Assembly (NCBI RefSeq): GCF_910592395.1
Contig: NC_088310.1
Coordinates: 10,797,501 to 10,857,500, forward strand
Direction: 5' to 3'
Source: Lineus longissimus
Lineage: Eukaryota > Nemertea > Pilidiophora > Heteronemertea > Lineidae
Length of the DNA stretch: 60,000 nucleotides
The stretch's first letter is position 1. Every line of letters begins with the position of its first letter. The translations under genes were made by a program, and so were the position numbers. The notes beneath the pieces were generated by a model. The model had not been told where the DNA came from. It saw only the letters and a program-made list of their open reading frames with translations, and did not search any database. Below are positions 1 through 9,943 of the stretch, piece by piece.

Positions 1-2124
1 TTCAACACGGCCACATTGGGTTGGAAAAAAAGGTTTCCAGCAACAATAGACCTACCCGATCATTTGTTGCTGGTGCAATTGACGGTGTCCGATCAGGAGT
101 GTATTATATACACCCCTATTAAATTCGTTTGCGATGAGATTTAGGTCCACCGTGGTCTGATAAATATCAATTCGCTTTCGCACCGTGCTTGAAATTAAGA
201 TAATGATGATAGGCCCGAAATGGTGCAAATGTATGCACGAAAGATGCAGCGTAGATAATTTGAGTATTTACAAGAAAGGACCATGAAAAAAAGGAAGTGG
301 GGGAAAACACCGCCAACCGCCTACGGAACAGAGGTGCACCCATCACCTGCCAAACCGGGTATGGCAGCATAGCAATATTAGCCGTATCAGTGATACGCAT
401 AATTAACCGCCGAAAGTGCCTGAATTAAGACATCACCTTCAAAATAGGCAAGAGTGCCTTTTTAGGTTACAACAAAGACGGATTAGTTCAAAAAAACCTT
501 TAACGTAAAAACCAGAAATATAACCTTTCTTTCGGCTGCTGTAGATCAGGCACCAGTCTACCGATTCAGACGATTGTTGTACCACTGAGCTGTATTTGCT
601 CTTTACCACCAATGGCATTTACTTCTTAGTCTTTCAGTTAAGTAATTCGTCACCATGTTGCATTGTATGTAGAGCTGTTTTTACAACTGAGCCCAATTTC
701 GAGGCAATGGTCCTATTGTGTTCTTTTATCCCCCTATTTGCCGCTAGTGTCCACACACATGAATAAGTAATGAGTGTTGCCATGGTAGAGCTTAGGCCAA
801 TCCAGTGGGTGGGTATTAATATGGAAATTAGCAATAATAGCTCACAGTGTTTAAAACTAGAATCTACTTTGATTAGTTTCCTTTTGTACTTCTCAACAAC
901 AAGGTTACAAGTAATACATGTGAAAACTTTGTTGAGTGTGCATGTAGTAGTATTCGGTGGATAAGACCCCTTTGATGCTGGCGTGTCAGTTTATAATTGA
1001 TCATGACCGTGATCTATCTGTCATCCCGCAATCAATTCCAATCCAGGTAACAACTGAAATGTGATTCCTTTCTGTTGTGTTGTTAGAACTGTCCAAGTCT
1101 ATCGAAACCTAAAATAATATGAAATAAAATAAAGACTGACGCTTGCTAACTTATCAAAAATATATCTAAGTCAGTAACAAATATTGAATAAATGAAACAG
1201 TCTTTCAGGTTGACAACTCTTTCTAATTATGAGAAACAAAATAATTTTTTGGTGCAAGGTATAAGCAAACCTGTTGACTTTTCTCTGCCCAAAACCTTAT
1301 CAATGCGTGAATCAGGGTCATTGCTAGGGCAAGCTGTCATTTTGCAGAAAAAAAAATCACCTACATGTAGATAGTTTATGAGTAAATGGTGATTTTATTT
1401 GCAGCTTTTTCAATTTTTCCGATAAGCTTAATCATGAGGTTTTGAAAGGAACCAGTTTTGGACCCAACTTGCACTGAAGGCCAATGTACAGACATGGGAA
1501 TAGGCCTACAAATTTATATGTTAAATGTTTATATGACAAATCTGTGGCCTTTCCCGGAATTTTATTAGATAATCCTGAAGTATGGTGACTTTTAACAGCC
1601 AGCATGGCCACGAACAGCGTTGTAAGAGCTTGGTGAAATGACATGTTATTCATATCACATGACTTTTCCAATCATCGATGGTTTGCAAACTCTATGCCAC
1701 GTGTATAGCCGATAAGGCCTACTAGCAATCTTACAGCAAGTTGGTGGGAGAAATTATGTGTGTTGGTGTCGTGGTATATATGGAAATCAATCTATGGGCG
1801 CTCTATTGGAATATTTGGCACTTTGTACTCCTCATGACCATCACACTCATTCATGACAGGCAGTTTTGGCCAAAAACAGATGTGTATATATGTCTTCTGG
1901 TGAAAGCATTCCTTAATAATGTTCGGCTGTAAGGGGAGAGCAATAGCGTCATTTTGAGACCCTAACCATTACAATCCTCCAAAAACTGCGACCGCCAGGT
2001 AGGGGTTGAAAAGTGGCAATTTCATTCAAAAATTGAGGAAATCCAAGTTAGAGGTTTTTAAAAACTAATCCGACTTTGGTTACAATCAAATTGTATACAT
2101 GAAGTAGCGGTTGAAATGACTTAC
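1..2124. other. Probable intron 1 / no recognisable gene
   Basis: I see no convincing exon here on either strand. Because the exon at 2125-2253 (-) ends in a clean donor, this stretch is most simply its first intron. Open frames are short and have no recognisable motif. Confidence 0.4.
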
Positions 2125-2253
2125 TTGCAAAGTTATATCCCCGGTTCTCCATTCGGATTTGACCTCTGCAAGAACCTTCAATACGTCCTCAACGTCATAA
2201 TCGACATCAATCTTCAAGTCTAGGTCCAGGATACTATCACACGCAGCTTCCAT
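2125..2253 (-). CDS. First coding exon of an ethanolamine-kinase-like gene (partial)
   Basis: On the minus strand an ATG at 2253 opens 43 codons and ends exactly at a consensus donor (CAA|GTAAGT, phase 0). The residues end in VKSEW...GDITLQ. Ethanolamine kinases (choline/ethanolamine kinase family, first step of the CDP-ethanolamine pathway, cytosolic) have a similar LRPxWxxxxVxLQ segment just before the conserved FTDGITNK nucleotide-binding loop. The loop itself would lie on the next exon, which is not in the window. The acidic N-terminus (DLDLKIDVDYDVED) also fits. No other exon of the gene was found, so the assignment rests on one short exon and the good splice site. It could be another gene with a similar N-terminus. 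Confidence 0.45.
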
Positions 2254-3231
2254 TGTATTTTGGCAATGTTTATTTCAATAGCTAGTGCTACATGTATATG
2301 TGTGCTCTTGTGGGTGTCATGCAGTATGCACATTATCTGCGTAGTCCAGAAATGGAATCGATATTGTCTTTATATAAAGCATGTTATGATGATTTAAGGA
2401 ACATCTACTTACTGCCAGTTAAGTCTTTTGAATTGTAAGAACAACTTCTCAAGACAGCAAATCACATACATATACAAACTAACCTTTGGATATGTACTTT
2501 CATATCCAGTCTGGGAAAGGTAAACTCAATTATGATGAAGGATTTATAACCAAGATTTTGCGGAACTTTAAACACAGTTACCGTTGTGCCTTTAAGTAAT
2601 CGAGGTCATCGGTACATGCAATCAATTGATCAATAACACTTGGCATTATTATTGAGGCCTATAGGTTGATAATTAAGATTTATCAATTGATGAGGACAAG
2701 CCATAATATTATCTGATAACAACCGCAGAAGTAGATTATTGCGTTTTGTAAACTCTTATTTCATCACATAATAACGTGTGACCAAAGCCTTAGTGAAATC
2801 GAGTTTATAAATTTAAGACCTATCAATTGAAAATTGAATTAATCCTATTATATAAGATATTCCAAACAACTGAAATGCTATTTAATCGACAACAGCAACA
2901 AGTCATTATTTGTGAACCCTACACACTCTATCAGTGTGTTAAAGGACCATTGGCATTAATAAGGGCAATATTACCCGGCCAGCTGTCGACTGCCCAGTCA
3001 CCTCCTATGCTACATAAGTAGTTGCTTTCAACAAATTACAAAAAAGGAAAAATTCAAAAACTGACTGAATTATCGCGCTTTTCCGACATTGACTCCGATT
3101 TGACTCGATTTAGGTCTCCACGCAACCACTCTCACATGGAACGATGCACTTAGTAAGGCGTTTCCTGGAGCTAGGAACTACCCCTTGACGTCATGGTGCT
3201 GATATTGATTTTTCCGACGTCACACTGATGG
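2254..3231. other. Upstream region of the 2125-2253 exon
   Basis: This AT-rich stretch should hold the 5' UTR and promoter of the minus-strand gene. No TATA box or other clear element decides a start site. The open frame at 2827-3021 has no recognisable motif. Confidence 0.3.
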
Positions 3232-3240
3232 GACTTGATG

Positions 3241-3967
3241 CGGCTGTTATAAAACGCGGATTCCGCGGAATTCCGCGGAAAAATCACAAAGCAGCCAGTA
3301 AATACGCGCATAATATTTAATGATAATTATATTATACAAATAACAACATAAATCATAAATCGGAGGCAAGAACTACCAGTTATCTGCACATTTCATCGGT
3401 CAGATTTTAATCCTCTGGAGCGCCATTCATGCCATTCCGATCGACTCTTCCCTCTTGCTTTTTTTCTTGGTGTTGATAAACTTTGCATGTTATCTTCGAC
3501 ACCACCGTGGTTCCTTCCCTAACGGAACACATTACGAGGCTGCTTTCAAGTGTGACTGTTGCCCGGATTGATGTACGTTACGGTATATGCCTCCTTCAAA
3601 TATAAGTCGATGATGAACTGAATTCTGGTCTACGAAATTTTTTTAGGACAATCAACCTAACCAACCGAACCTAACCAACCATATGCGACTGCACATTGTA
3701 GTCTATTTTAAGCAATCACAAAAACTTACTTCGCGGCCCGTCTAGAGTATAAGGTTATTTCAAACTACAAGGTGCTTGTGATTTACGGCGCATACAGCGC
3801 ACCATATAACGGGGATTCCCAACGACCTTGTCACCAGGAGTACTTCATGCGCACAACAATGCACACTACTAATATGAAAAATTCTCACCTGCGGTTCAGG
3901 TAGCCACCCTGTAGCCAAGTTAGATTTTTCCGCGGATTTCCGCGGAATCCGCGTTTTATAACAGCCG
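3241..3967. mobile_element. Non-autonomous Mutator-like (MULE-type) DNA transposon with 45 bp TIRs and 9 bp TSD
   Basis: The termini 3241-3285 and 3923-3967 are inverted copies matching at 44 of 45 positions, starting CGGCTGTTATAAAACGCGG. The 9 bp GACTTGATG occurs immediately outside both ends (3232-3240 and 3968-3976), which is the target-site duplication. A 9 bp duplication is typical of Mutator-like elements. The TIRs carry two adjacent TTCCGCGGAA palindromes. The 637 bp interior has no transposase; the minus-strand frame 3760-4053 crosses the right terminus and is not a gene. The near-perfect TIRs and perfect TSD suggest a recent insertion. Assignment to MULE rests on TSD length alone. 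Confidence 0.85.
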
Positions 3968-4035
3968 GACTTGATGACCCCGCAACCACGACGGTAAATG
4001 GAAATGACGTTGCGTCTTAATAGCGGGGTGACGTG

Positions 4036-4211
4036 TGTAACATTATGTGCCACACCCCTTTTACGGTTTCCCGGTTGCCGGTCCGGTTCTAAGTTCGGTT
4101 CGCGTCTTATACCAACCCGTTGTACATTACATGGCGTACAAATAGAAAGTTATATTTTGTTATGCTCTCGTTTTCATTCACTCATTCCACCTCAATACGC
4201 ATCATGAAACA
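4036..4211 (+). repeat. Putative 5' LTR and primer-binding site of Gypsy-1
   Basis: A segment starting TGTAACATTATG and ending ATGAAACA has the TG...CA boundaries of a short LTR. It is followed directly by TGGTGACAGCTGTATAAG, which begins with TGG as a tRNA primer-binding site does. The Gypsy-2 element has the same first ten bases (TGGTGACAGC) just after its LTR, which supports the end at 4211. The matching 3' LTR is not in the window (the assembly gap follows the element), so the 5' boundary is a guess. Confidence 0.4.
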
Positions 4212-4398
4212 TGGTGACAGCTGTATAAGAGAAAAGAACAATGTCTATACGTCCTTTTGATGCCTATGAAATGTATGTACCCGCTTGAGAAAGCGTAAAA
4301 TATCGTGAACTTTGACGTCGCCTTGCCGGTGATTTCGTCGAGTCGTCGTTTGCACGTGTAGTGTACGTGTGTAGTGTACTTCCGCCCAAGGTTGAAAG

Positions 4399-5160
4399 AT
4401 GCCTGAAGGAGATCCCGAGCCAGTTGTTGCTGCGGCGGCTGTTGTTACGCCGTTACCCTTGTCAGGGATAGCCCCTCCATCAAGTCGAAAACTGGAAGCT
4501 TTGGAAGCAGATGTGGATGAACTACATGTATAGTGTTGTAGCCAAGCTTGCAGACCAAAATGAACAGTTTCGAGTAGCTCTGTTTTTGCATAGCTATGCA
4601 GTTCGACGAAACCAAAGGTGAAGACAAGAATGTGTTGACGCACATTGTCACGAAGTTTGATGAACATTTTATTGGTGAGATGAATGAGACTTTTGAACGC
4701 TACAATTTCAATAAACGTGATCAAGAATCTTCTGAGTCCATTGAAAACTATGTCACAGCTTTACGTACGTTAGCGCAGACCTGTCATTTCTGCAATTGTC
4801 TTAGTGATAGTTTACTAAGGGATCGTATCGTACTCGGAGTGAAGGACACTCGTATCCGTAAGAGGCTGCTACAAGAGCGAAAGCTCACTCTCAAGAAATG
4901 TATTGACATCTGTAAATCAATGGAGGCATCTGCTGCTAATCTTAAAACAATGGGTGGCACTGAGAAGACTGATGCTGTGAACAAAGTTACGAAAACTCGT
5001 ACTCGTAGTAGTAGTTCCTAGAAGCCTAGACAGGGCAGCTCTCATACGTCCGCGGAGCGAATTTCTTGTAAATTCTGTGGCTATGAACACATACTTGATA
5101 GAGAAAGTGCCCAGCATATAAGAAACAATGTAAACTGTGTAGTGACGGCCGTGGTTCAAA
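4399..5160 (+). pseudogene. Gypsy-1 gag, frameshifted
   Basis: Gag-like coding potential runs through three frames: an ATG at 4399 opening about 45 codons, a second frame around 4510-4610, then the frame 4596-5021. The last has the helical, charged character of retrotransposon Gag (FERYNFNKRDQESSESIENY... then LRDRIVLGVKD). Further on, residues CKFCGYEH are the start of a CCHC-type zinc knuckle, and its last part is displaced by another frame change near 5100. The order gag then protease is normal for Ty3/Gypsy. At least two frameshifts make the copy non-functional. Confidence 0.75.
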
Positions 5161-5167
5161 GAAGAAG

Positions 5168-8100
5168 GTGCATGCTGTTTCGCCAGATGTTGATTCCGAG
5201 TCCGAGTCCGAGTTTATCGGTAGTGTTAGTTTGACATTGGACCTTGTGAATGCTGTAGATAGCAAATGTCCCAAGGCTATTCATGCTGTATTTCTCGTTG
5301 ACGAGAAACCTGTAAGGTTTCAGTTGGACTGTGGCGCATCTGTTAACATTATCCCTGCTAAGTATGTACAGGGTAAGAAACTTGAGAAGTGTAGTCAGTC
5401 GCTGCAGATGTGGAACAAGTCAATAGTGCTGCCTTTGGGTAAATGTCGTGTGATTATTAGGAACCCCGATACTCGAAAGAAGTACTCAGTTGAGTTTGTC
5501 GTCGTTGATGAACGATTTACTCCCTTGTTAGGCGCTCGTGCGATACAATAGATGAAGTTGATAACTGTTAATGAAGAAAACTTTCGTGTTGCTTCTTTAG
5601 TTGAGGCTGATCCACTCATAATGAAGTATAAGGAAGTGTTTGAGGGTGATGTTGGTACGTTACCTGGTCTAGTTCATCTGGAGGTTGATGATACCTGTGC
5701 ACCCAAGATTTTGCCATCGCGTCGTACTCCCGTGTCTTTGAAGGACAAGTTTGAAGCTAAGGTTGAGGACCTTACTCGGAAGGATGTTTTGGCTCCTGTT
5801 GATGAGCCAACCCCCTGGGTTAGTCAGTACGTTGTGGCTACCAAGAAGTCGGGTGACTTGAGGATTTGTATCGATCCAGGACCTTTAAATGAGGCTCTGA
5901 AACGTGAACATTATCAGATCCCAGTTATTGATGACATTTTGCCAGAACTTTCAAAAGCGCGTGTTTTCTCTAAGGTCGATCTGAAAAATGGCTACTGGCA
6001 CTGTGAGTTAGATTATGAGAGTAGTTTGCTCACTACTTTCCAGACCCCGAAAGGTCGTTACAGGTGGAAAAGACTTCCATTTGGTATGTCTGTCTCTAGT
6101 GAGATATTTCAGAAGAGGTTGTCTCAGGCTCTAGCTGGACTGCCTGGAGTCTATTGTATTCATGACGATATCTTCGTCTGCGGTTTCGGAGACACCGATG
6201 AGGTTGCATTTGCCGACCATGATGCTAACCTTGAGCGTTTACTTCAGTGTTGTGTGAAGAATGGGATCAAGTTGAGTCTGCCGAAAACTGAACTTAGAAA
6301 GGATGCTTTCATTTTCATGGGACACCAGATCACCAAGGACGGTTTGAAAATTGATCCGGACAAGTGGAGGGCTATCCAGGAGCTCGAAAAGCCCGATTCT
6401 GTGGAATCCATGCGTCGTTTTCTTGGGTTTGTGAACTATCTCGCTAAGTTCTTACCCAAACTCTCAGATGTCCTTGCGCCTTTGAGACATCTTACCGTCA
6501 AGGATGTGCCGTGGTTGTGGACTGAGAAGCATGACCAAGCGTTTGATGAGGTGTAACGTCTTGTCACCACCGCCCCTATGTTAGCATACTTTATTCCGAA
6601 AGAACCTCTTGTCATTCAGTGTGATGCAAGTTTAAAGGGTTTAGGTTGTGCCCTACTGCAAAATAAGAAACCTGTCGCTTATGCTAGCCGAGCATTGACT
6701 GAAACTGAGACTAGATACGCGCAGATCGAGAAAGAGATGCTGGTCATTGTCTTCTCTCTCGAAAAGTTCAATCAGTACACATACGGACGTCATACAATCG
6801 TACACAGTGATCATAAGCCCTTAGAATCTATAGTTAAGAAGCCCTTAACTAGAGCTCCCAAGCGTCTTCAAGGGATGATTCTTAGGACACAGAAATACGA
6901 CTATGAAATTGTGTACTTGAAGGGCAAAGAAATGCACATTGCGGACATGTTGTCTAGGTCATATTTGCCCAATGAGGAGAAAAGTCATGTTGAGTTCGAG
7001 CAGATCAGTATTGCTGAGTTTCTGCCTATCCGTTCTGAGAGGCTGTCAGAAATCCGTCTTGAGACTGCCGAGGATCCAGCCCTCCGATGTCTGAAGGAGA
7101 TTGTTCTACACGGATGGCCAGAACGTAAGGAAGACCTACCGCCGAAGGTAGTGCCGTTCTTCCATATCCGCGACGAGATTACTGTACAAAGTGGACTCTT
7201 GTTCAGAGGAGAAAGTGTTATCATTCCTTATAGGCTGAGGAACGAGTTCAAAAAGCTAGTTCACTCCTCGCATCTTGGAGTGGAGTCCTGTCCCAGAAGA
7301 GCCAGAGAGTGTCTTTACTGGCCGGGTATGACAGGAGAACTGAAGGAGTTCATAATGCTTTGTGACACTTGTCGTGAGTCAGGGTCCTGCCAGACCAAAG
7401 AAACGTTAGTTTGTCATGAGTTGGCCACTAGGCCATGGCAAAAAGTAGGTGTTGACCTATTTGAACTTGATAGTAACGACTACATGGTTACAGTCGACTA
7501 CTATAGTAACTTTTGCGAGATTGGTAGGCTCAGAAGTACAACTAGCCTGAATGTGATCAGAAAGCTGAAAGCTCACTTCGCTAGATTTGGTTGTCCAGAG
7601 ACAGTTGTAAGCGATAATGGTGGACAGTTCGATTCTCAGGAGTTTACAAACTTTGCTGTAAAGTGGGATTTTGAACATCAGGTGATAAGCCCACGACATA
7701 GTCAGAGCAACGGAAAAGTTGAGGCTGCAGTGAAGGCTGCCAAGAAAACCCTGCGCAAAGCAAAACGCTCTGGTACTGATCAATATCTTGCTGTTCTTGA
7801 AATCGTAACACCCCAACTCAAGGACTTGACACCAGCCCAGCTCAGAGACTTCTCAATCGCCGTATCAGAACTCTATTGCCTGTGAGTGCTAAACTGTTGC
7901 AACCAGTCAATCCAGAGTTACAGTCTAAGATGAAAGAAAGCCAGAAATGTCAGGCTCACTACTACAATAAGTCTGCCAAGAACCTACCATCACTGAAAGT
8001 AGGAGACACTGTCGGGATGAAGCCTTTCCGTAAAGGAGACAAGAACTGGAGAAAGGGAACCGTCATCTCAAACCAAGGAATTCGGTCTTACGAGGTCGAA

Positions 8101-8187
8101 ACGGAGACAGGAATGTTTCGTAGGAACCGCGTCGATTTGAGAAAAACACCTGAAATGCCAGTTTCGCATCAGAACGAGGAATTCTAG
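5168..8187 (+). pseudogene. Gypsy-1 pol (protease-RT-RNase H-integrase), Mag-like, with stops and a frameshift
   Basis: Domains appear in Ty3/Gypsy order. The protease (5168-5551) has its active-site motif as FQLDCGAS and its second signature LLGARAI. Reverse transcriptase follows (5552-6556) with the catalytic pair in HDDIFVCG. RNase H (from 6578) shows QCDAS, KEML and HSDHKPL. The integrase has an HHCC zinc region (about 7255-7375), a core with D, D and E in GVDLFEL, SDNGGQFD and NGKVEAAV, and a C-terminal domain at 7876-8187. The segment MHIADMLSRSYLP after RNase H is typical of Mag/SURL-type Gypsy elements. In-frame stops TAG (5549-5551) and TAA (6554-6556) and a frameshift near 7855-7880 break the polyprotein. 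Confidence 0.9.
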
Positions 8188-8218
8188 TGGACACCGGTTC
8201 AGAAATTGTGCCCGAAAC

Positions 8219-8318
8219 NNNNNNNNNNNNNNNNNNNNNNNNNNNNNNNNNNNNNNNNNNNNNNNNNNNNNNNNNNNNNNNNNNNNNNNNNNNNNNNNNN
8301 NNNNNNNNNNNNNNNNNN
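8219..8318. other. Assembly gap (exactly 100 N)
   Basis: A run of exactly 100 N is the conventional placeholder for a gap of unknown size. It separates Gypsy-1 from the left arm of the inverted duplication, and the left arm resumes 26 bp inside a Harbinger terminus. The true sequence here may include most of a 4.7 kb Harbinger element. Confidence 0.98.
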
Positions 8319-8344
8319 ATTTTTTACTTTTGTGCAACCGGCCC
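8319..8344. mobile_element. Terminal 26 bp of a PIF/Harbinger element, cut by the gap
   Basis: The bases ACTTTTGTGCAACCGGCCC end at 8344 and are the inverted form of the terminus at 42189. They are followed by CTG (8345-8347), the complement of the CAG target duplication in the right arm. The Harbinger insertion is therefore at the same position of Gypsy-2 in both arms and predates the duplication. Confidence 0.85.
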
Positions 8345-8347
8345 CTG

Positions 8348-9943
8348 GTCTAGGTTTCTGGTACCAGTGTTTTGGAACCCATTTAATCTTGGTTGGGGCA
8401 ACGTCGTCGAGTGGGCCAGAATGTTCAGTCTGCATCTGAGCCTCTGCTAACAAGGGTTTGTCCAAAGTGAATGTCGTGGTCGAATCACTGATCAGTCTCA
8501 CGCACGGGGAGTCGTATTTCTTATTAGTGCAGTAGGTACATGTTATCCTTGATAAGGCATCAGCATTTCCATGGATTTTACCGCTACGGTGGATGATCTC
8601 AAAATCAAATGTCCCTAGTATTCGATCCAACGAGCCAACTGACCTTCAGGTTCTTTAAAGTTCGTAAGCCATTGAAGACAGCTATGATGTGTTCTAATAG
8701 TGAACTTCTTCCCATATAAGTAATGGCGATATTTCCGAACAAATATAACCACAGCCAAAAGTTCTCGTCGGGTGACACAATAATTCTTTTCGCTGTTGGA
8801 CATCGTCTTACTTGCATAAGCTATCACTTTCTCTTTTCCATTTTGCATCTGACTGAGCACAGCTCCCAAAGCATATCCTGAAGCGTCCGTGTCTAAAATA
8901 AATTTTCCATGTTTGTTTGGGTATCCTAGGATCGGTGCGGATATCAAAAGCTCTTTTAACTTTTCAAAAGACTGCTCACATTCCAGGGTCCAATCAAGTT
9001 CTTGATCAGCGTTGGAGAGTTTGTAGAGTGGCCTTGCGACGTCTCCAAACGACGGTATGAACGACTTATAATATGTTACGAGTCCCAAAAATGATTTCAC
9101 CTCCGTAAGATTCGTTGGAATATGCCAGTTCTTTACTGCTTCAATCTTTCCCGGTGCAGTGCCTATGCCATCTTCCGTAACTAAATGGCCCAAAACTTCT
9201 TTCTGCAAGAGGTGACATTTCTTTGGTTTCAGTTTGACTCCTGCGGCTTCTAACTTGGCAAAGATCTTGTCCAGATTATCGATGGCGCTTTCGTAATCTT
9301 TTCCCATTGCAACAACGTCGTCGAGGTATATCAAACAGGTGTGCCACTCCAAACCTTCAAGGATATGTTGCATGAGTCGGGAGAAAGTAGCACCCGCGTT
9401 AACTAACCCAAATGGCATTCTTCTGAATTAGAAGTGCCCCAGTCTAGTAGAGAACGCCGTCTTTTCGCTTGAAGATTCCTCCATCTCCACATTCCAATAC
9501 GCACTCGTGATGTCGAGTGTGCTGAACCATTTGAAGCCCTGAAGACTGTCTAGTTGTGAATCGATTCTTTGTAACCCGCTGTTCGTTTTGACTGTGACGC
9601 AATTCAACCTTCTGAAATCGATACAAAATCTCTGACTTCCATCCTTCTTCTCAACCAACACAACGCCGCAGCTCCATGGACTGATTGACCTTTCAATGAC
9701 CCCAGCTTCGGGCATTTCTTCAACTTGCCTGTCAGCTTCGTCTTGCTGGTGTAATGGAAGCCTTCTTAGAGGTTGGCTGAGTGGTAGTGAATCGCCCGTG
9801 TCGATTGCGTGTTTAATACCGGAGGCTTTTCCGATGTCTAACTTAGATTTGGAAAATAAAGGTATGTGTCTTAATATCAATTCCTTTAGTCTTATGATTT
9901 GATTACCAACCAAATGAAGTGTTCCTCTCATAAACATGTCCAT
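8348..9943 (-). pseudogene. Gypsy-2 (left copy) RT and RNase H
   Basis: The minus-strand reading gives a Ty3/Gypsy reverse transcriptase with FRRMPFGL and YLDDVVAMGKD. RNase H follows with LDTDASGYALGAVL and TRRELLAVV, and the end signature is HGNADALSR. In-frame stops occur at 9428-9430 (TAA, between GHF and FRRMPFGL) and 8615-8617 (TAG, after ARWIEY). Both stops are also in the right copy. Where relatives usually have RTDH near the RNase H end, this copy has RTHH, so a catalytic aspartate is replaced. The reading ends at the Harbinger insertion (8345), and the integrase is lost in the gap. Confidence 0.9.

Noticed and set aside
3760-4053. Minus-strand 97-codon frame as a gene in the Mutator-like element
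   Set aside because: It runs across the element terminus and target duplication and shows no protein signature.
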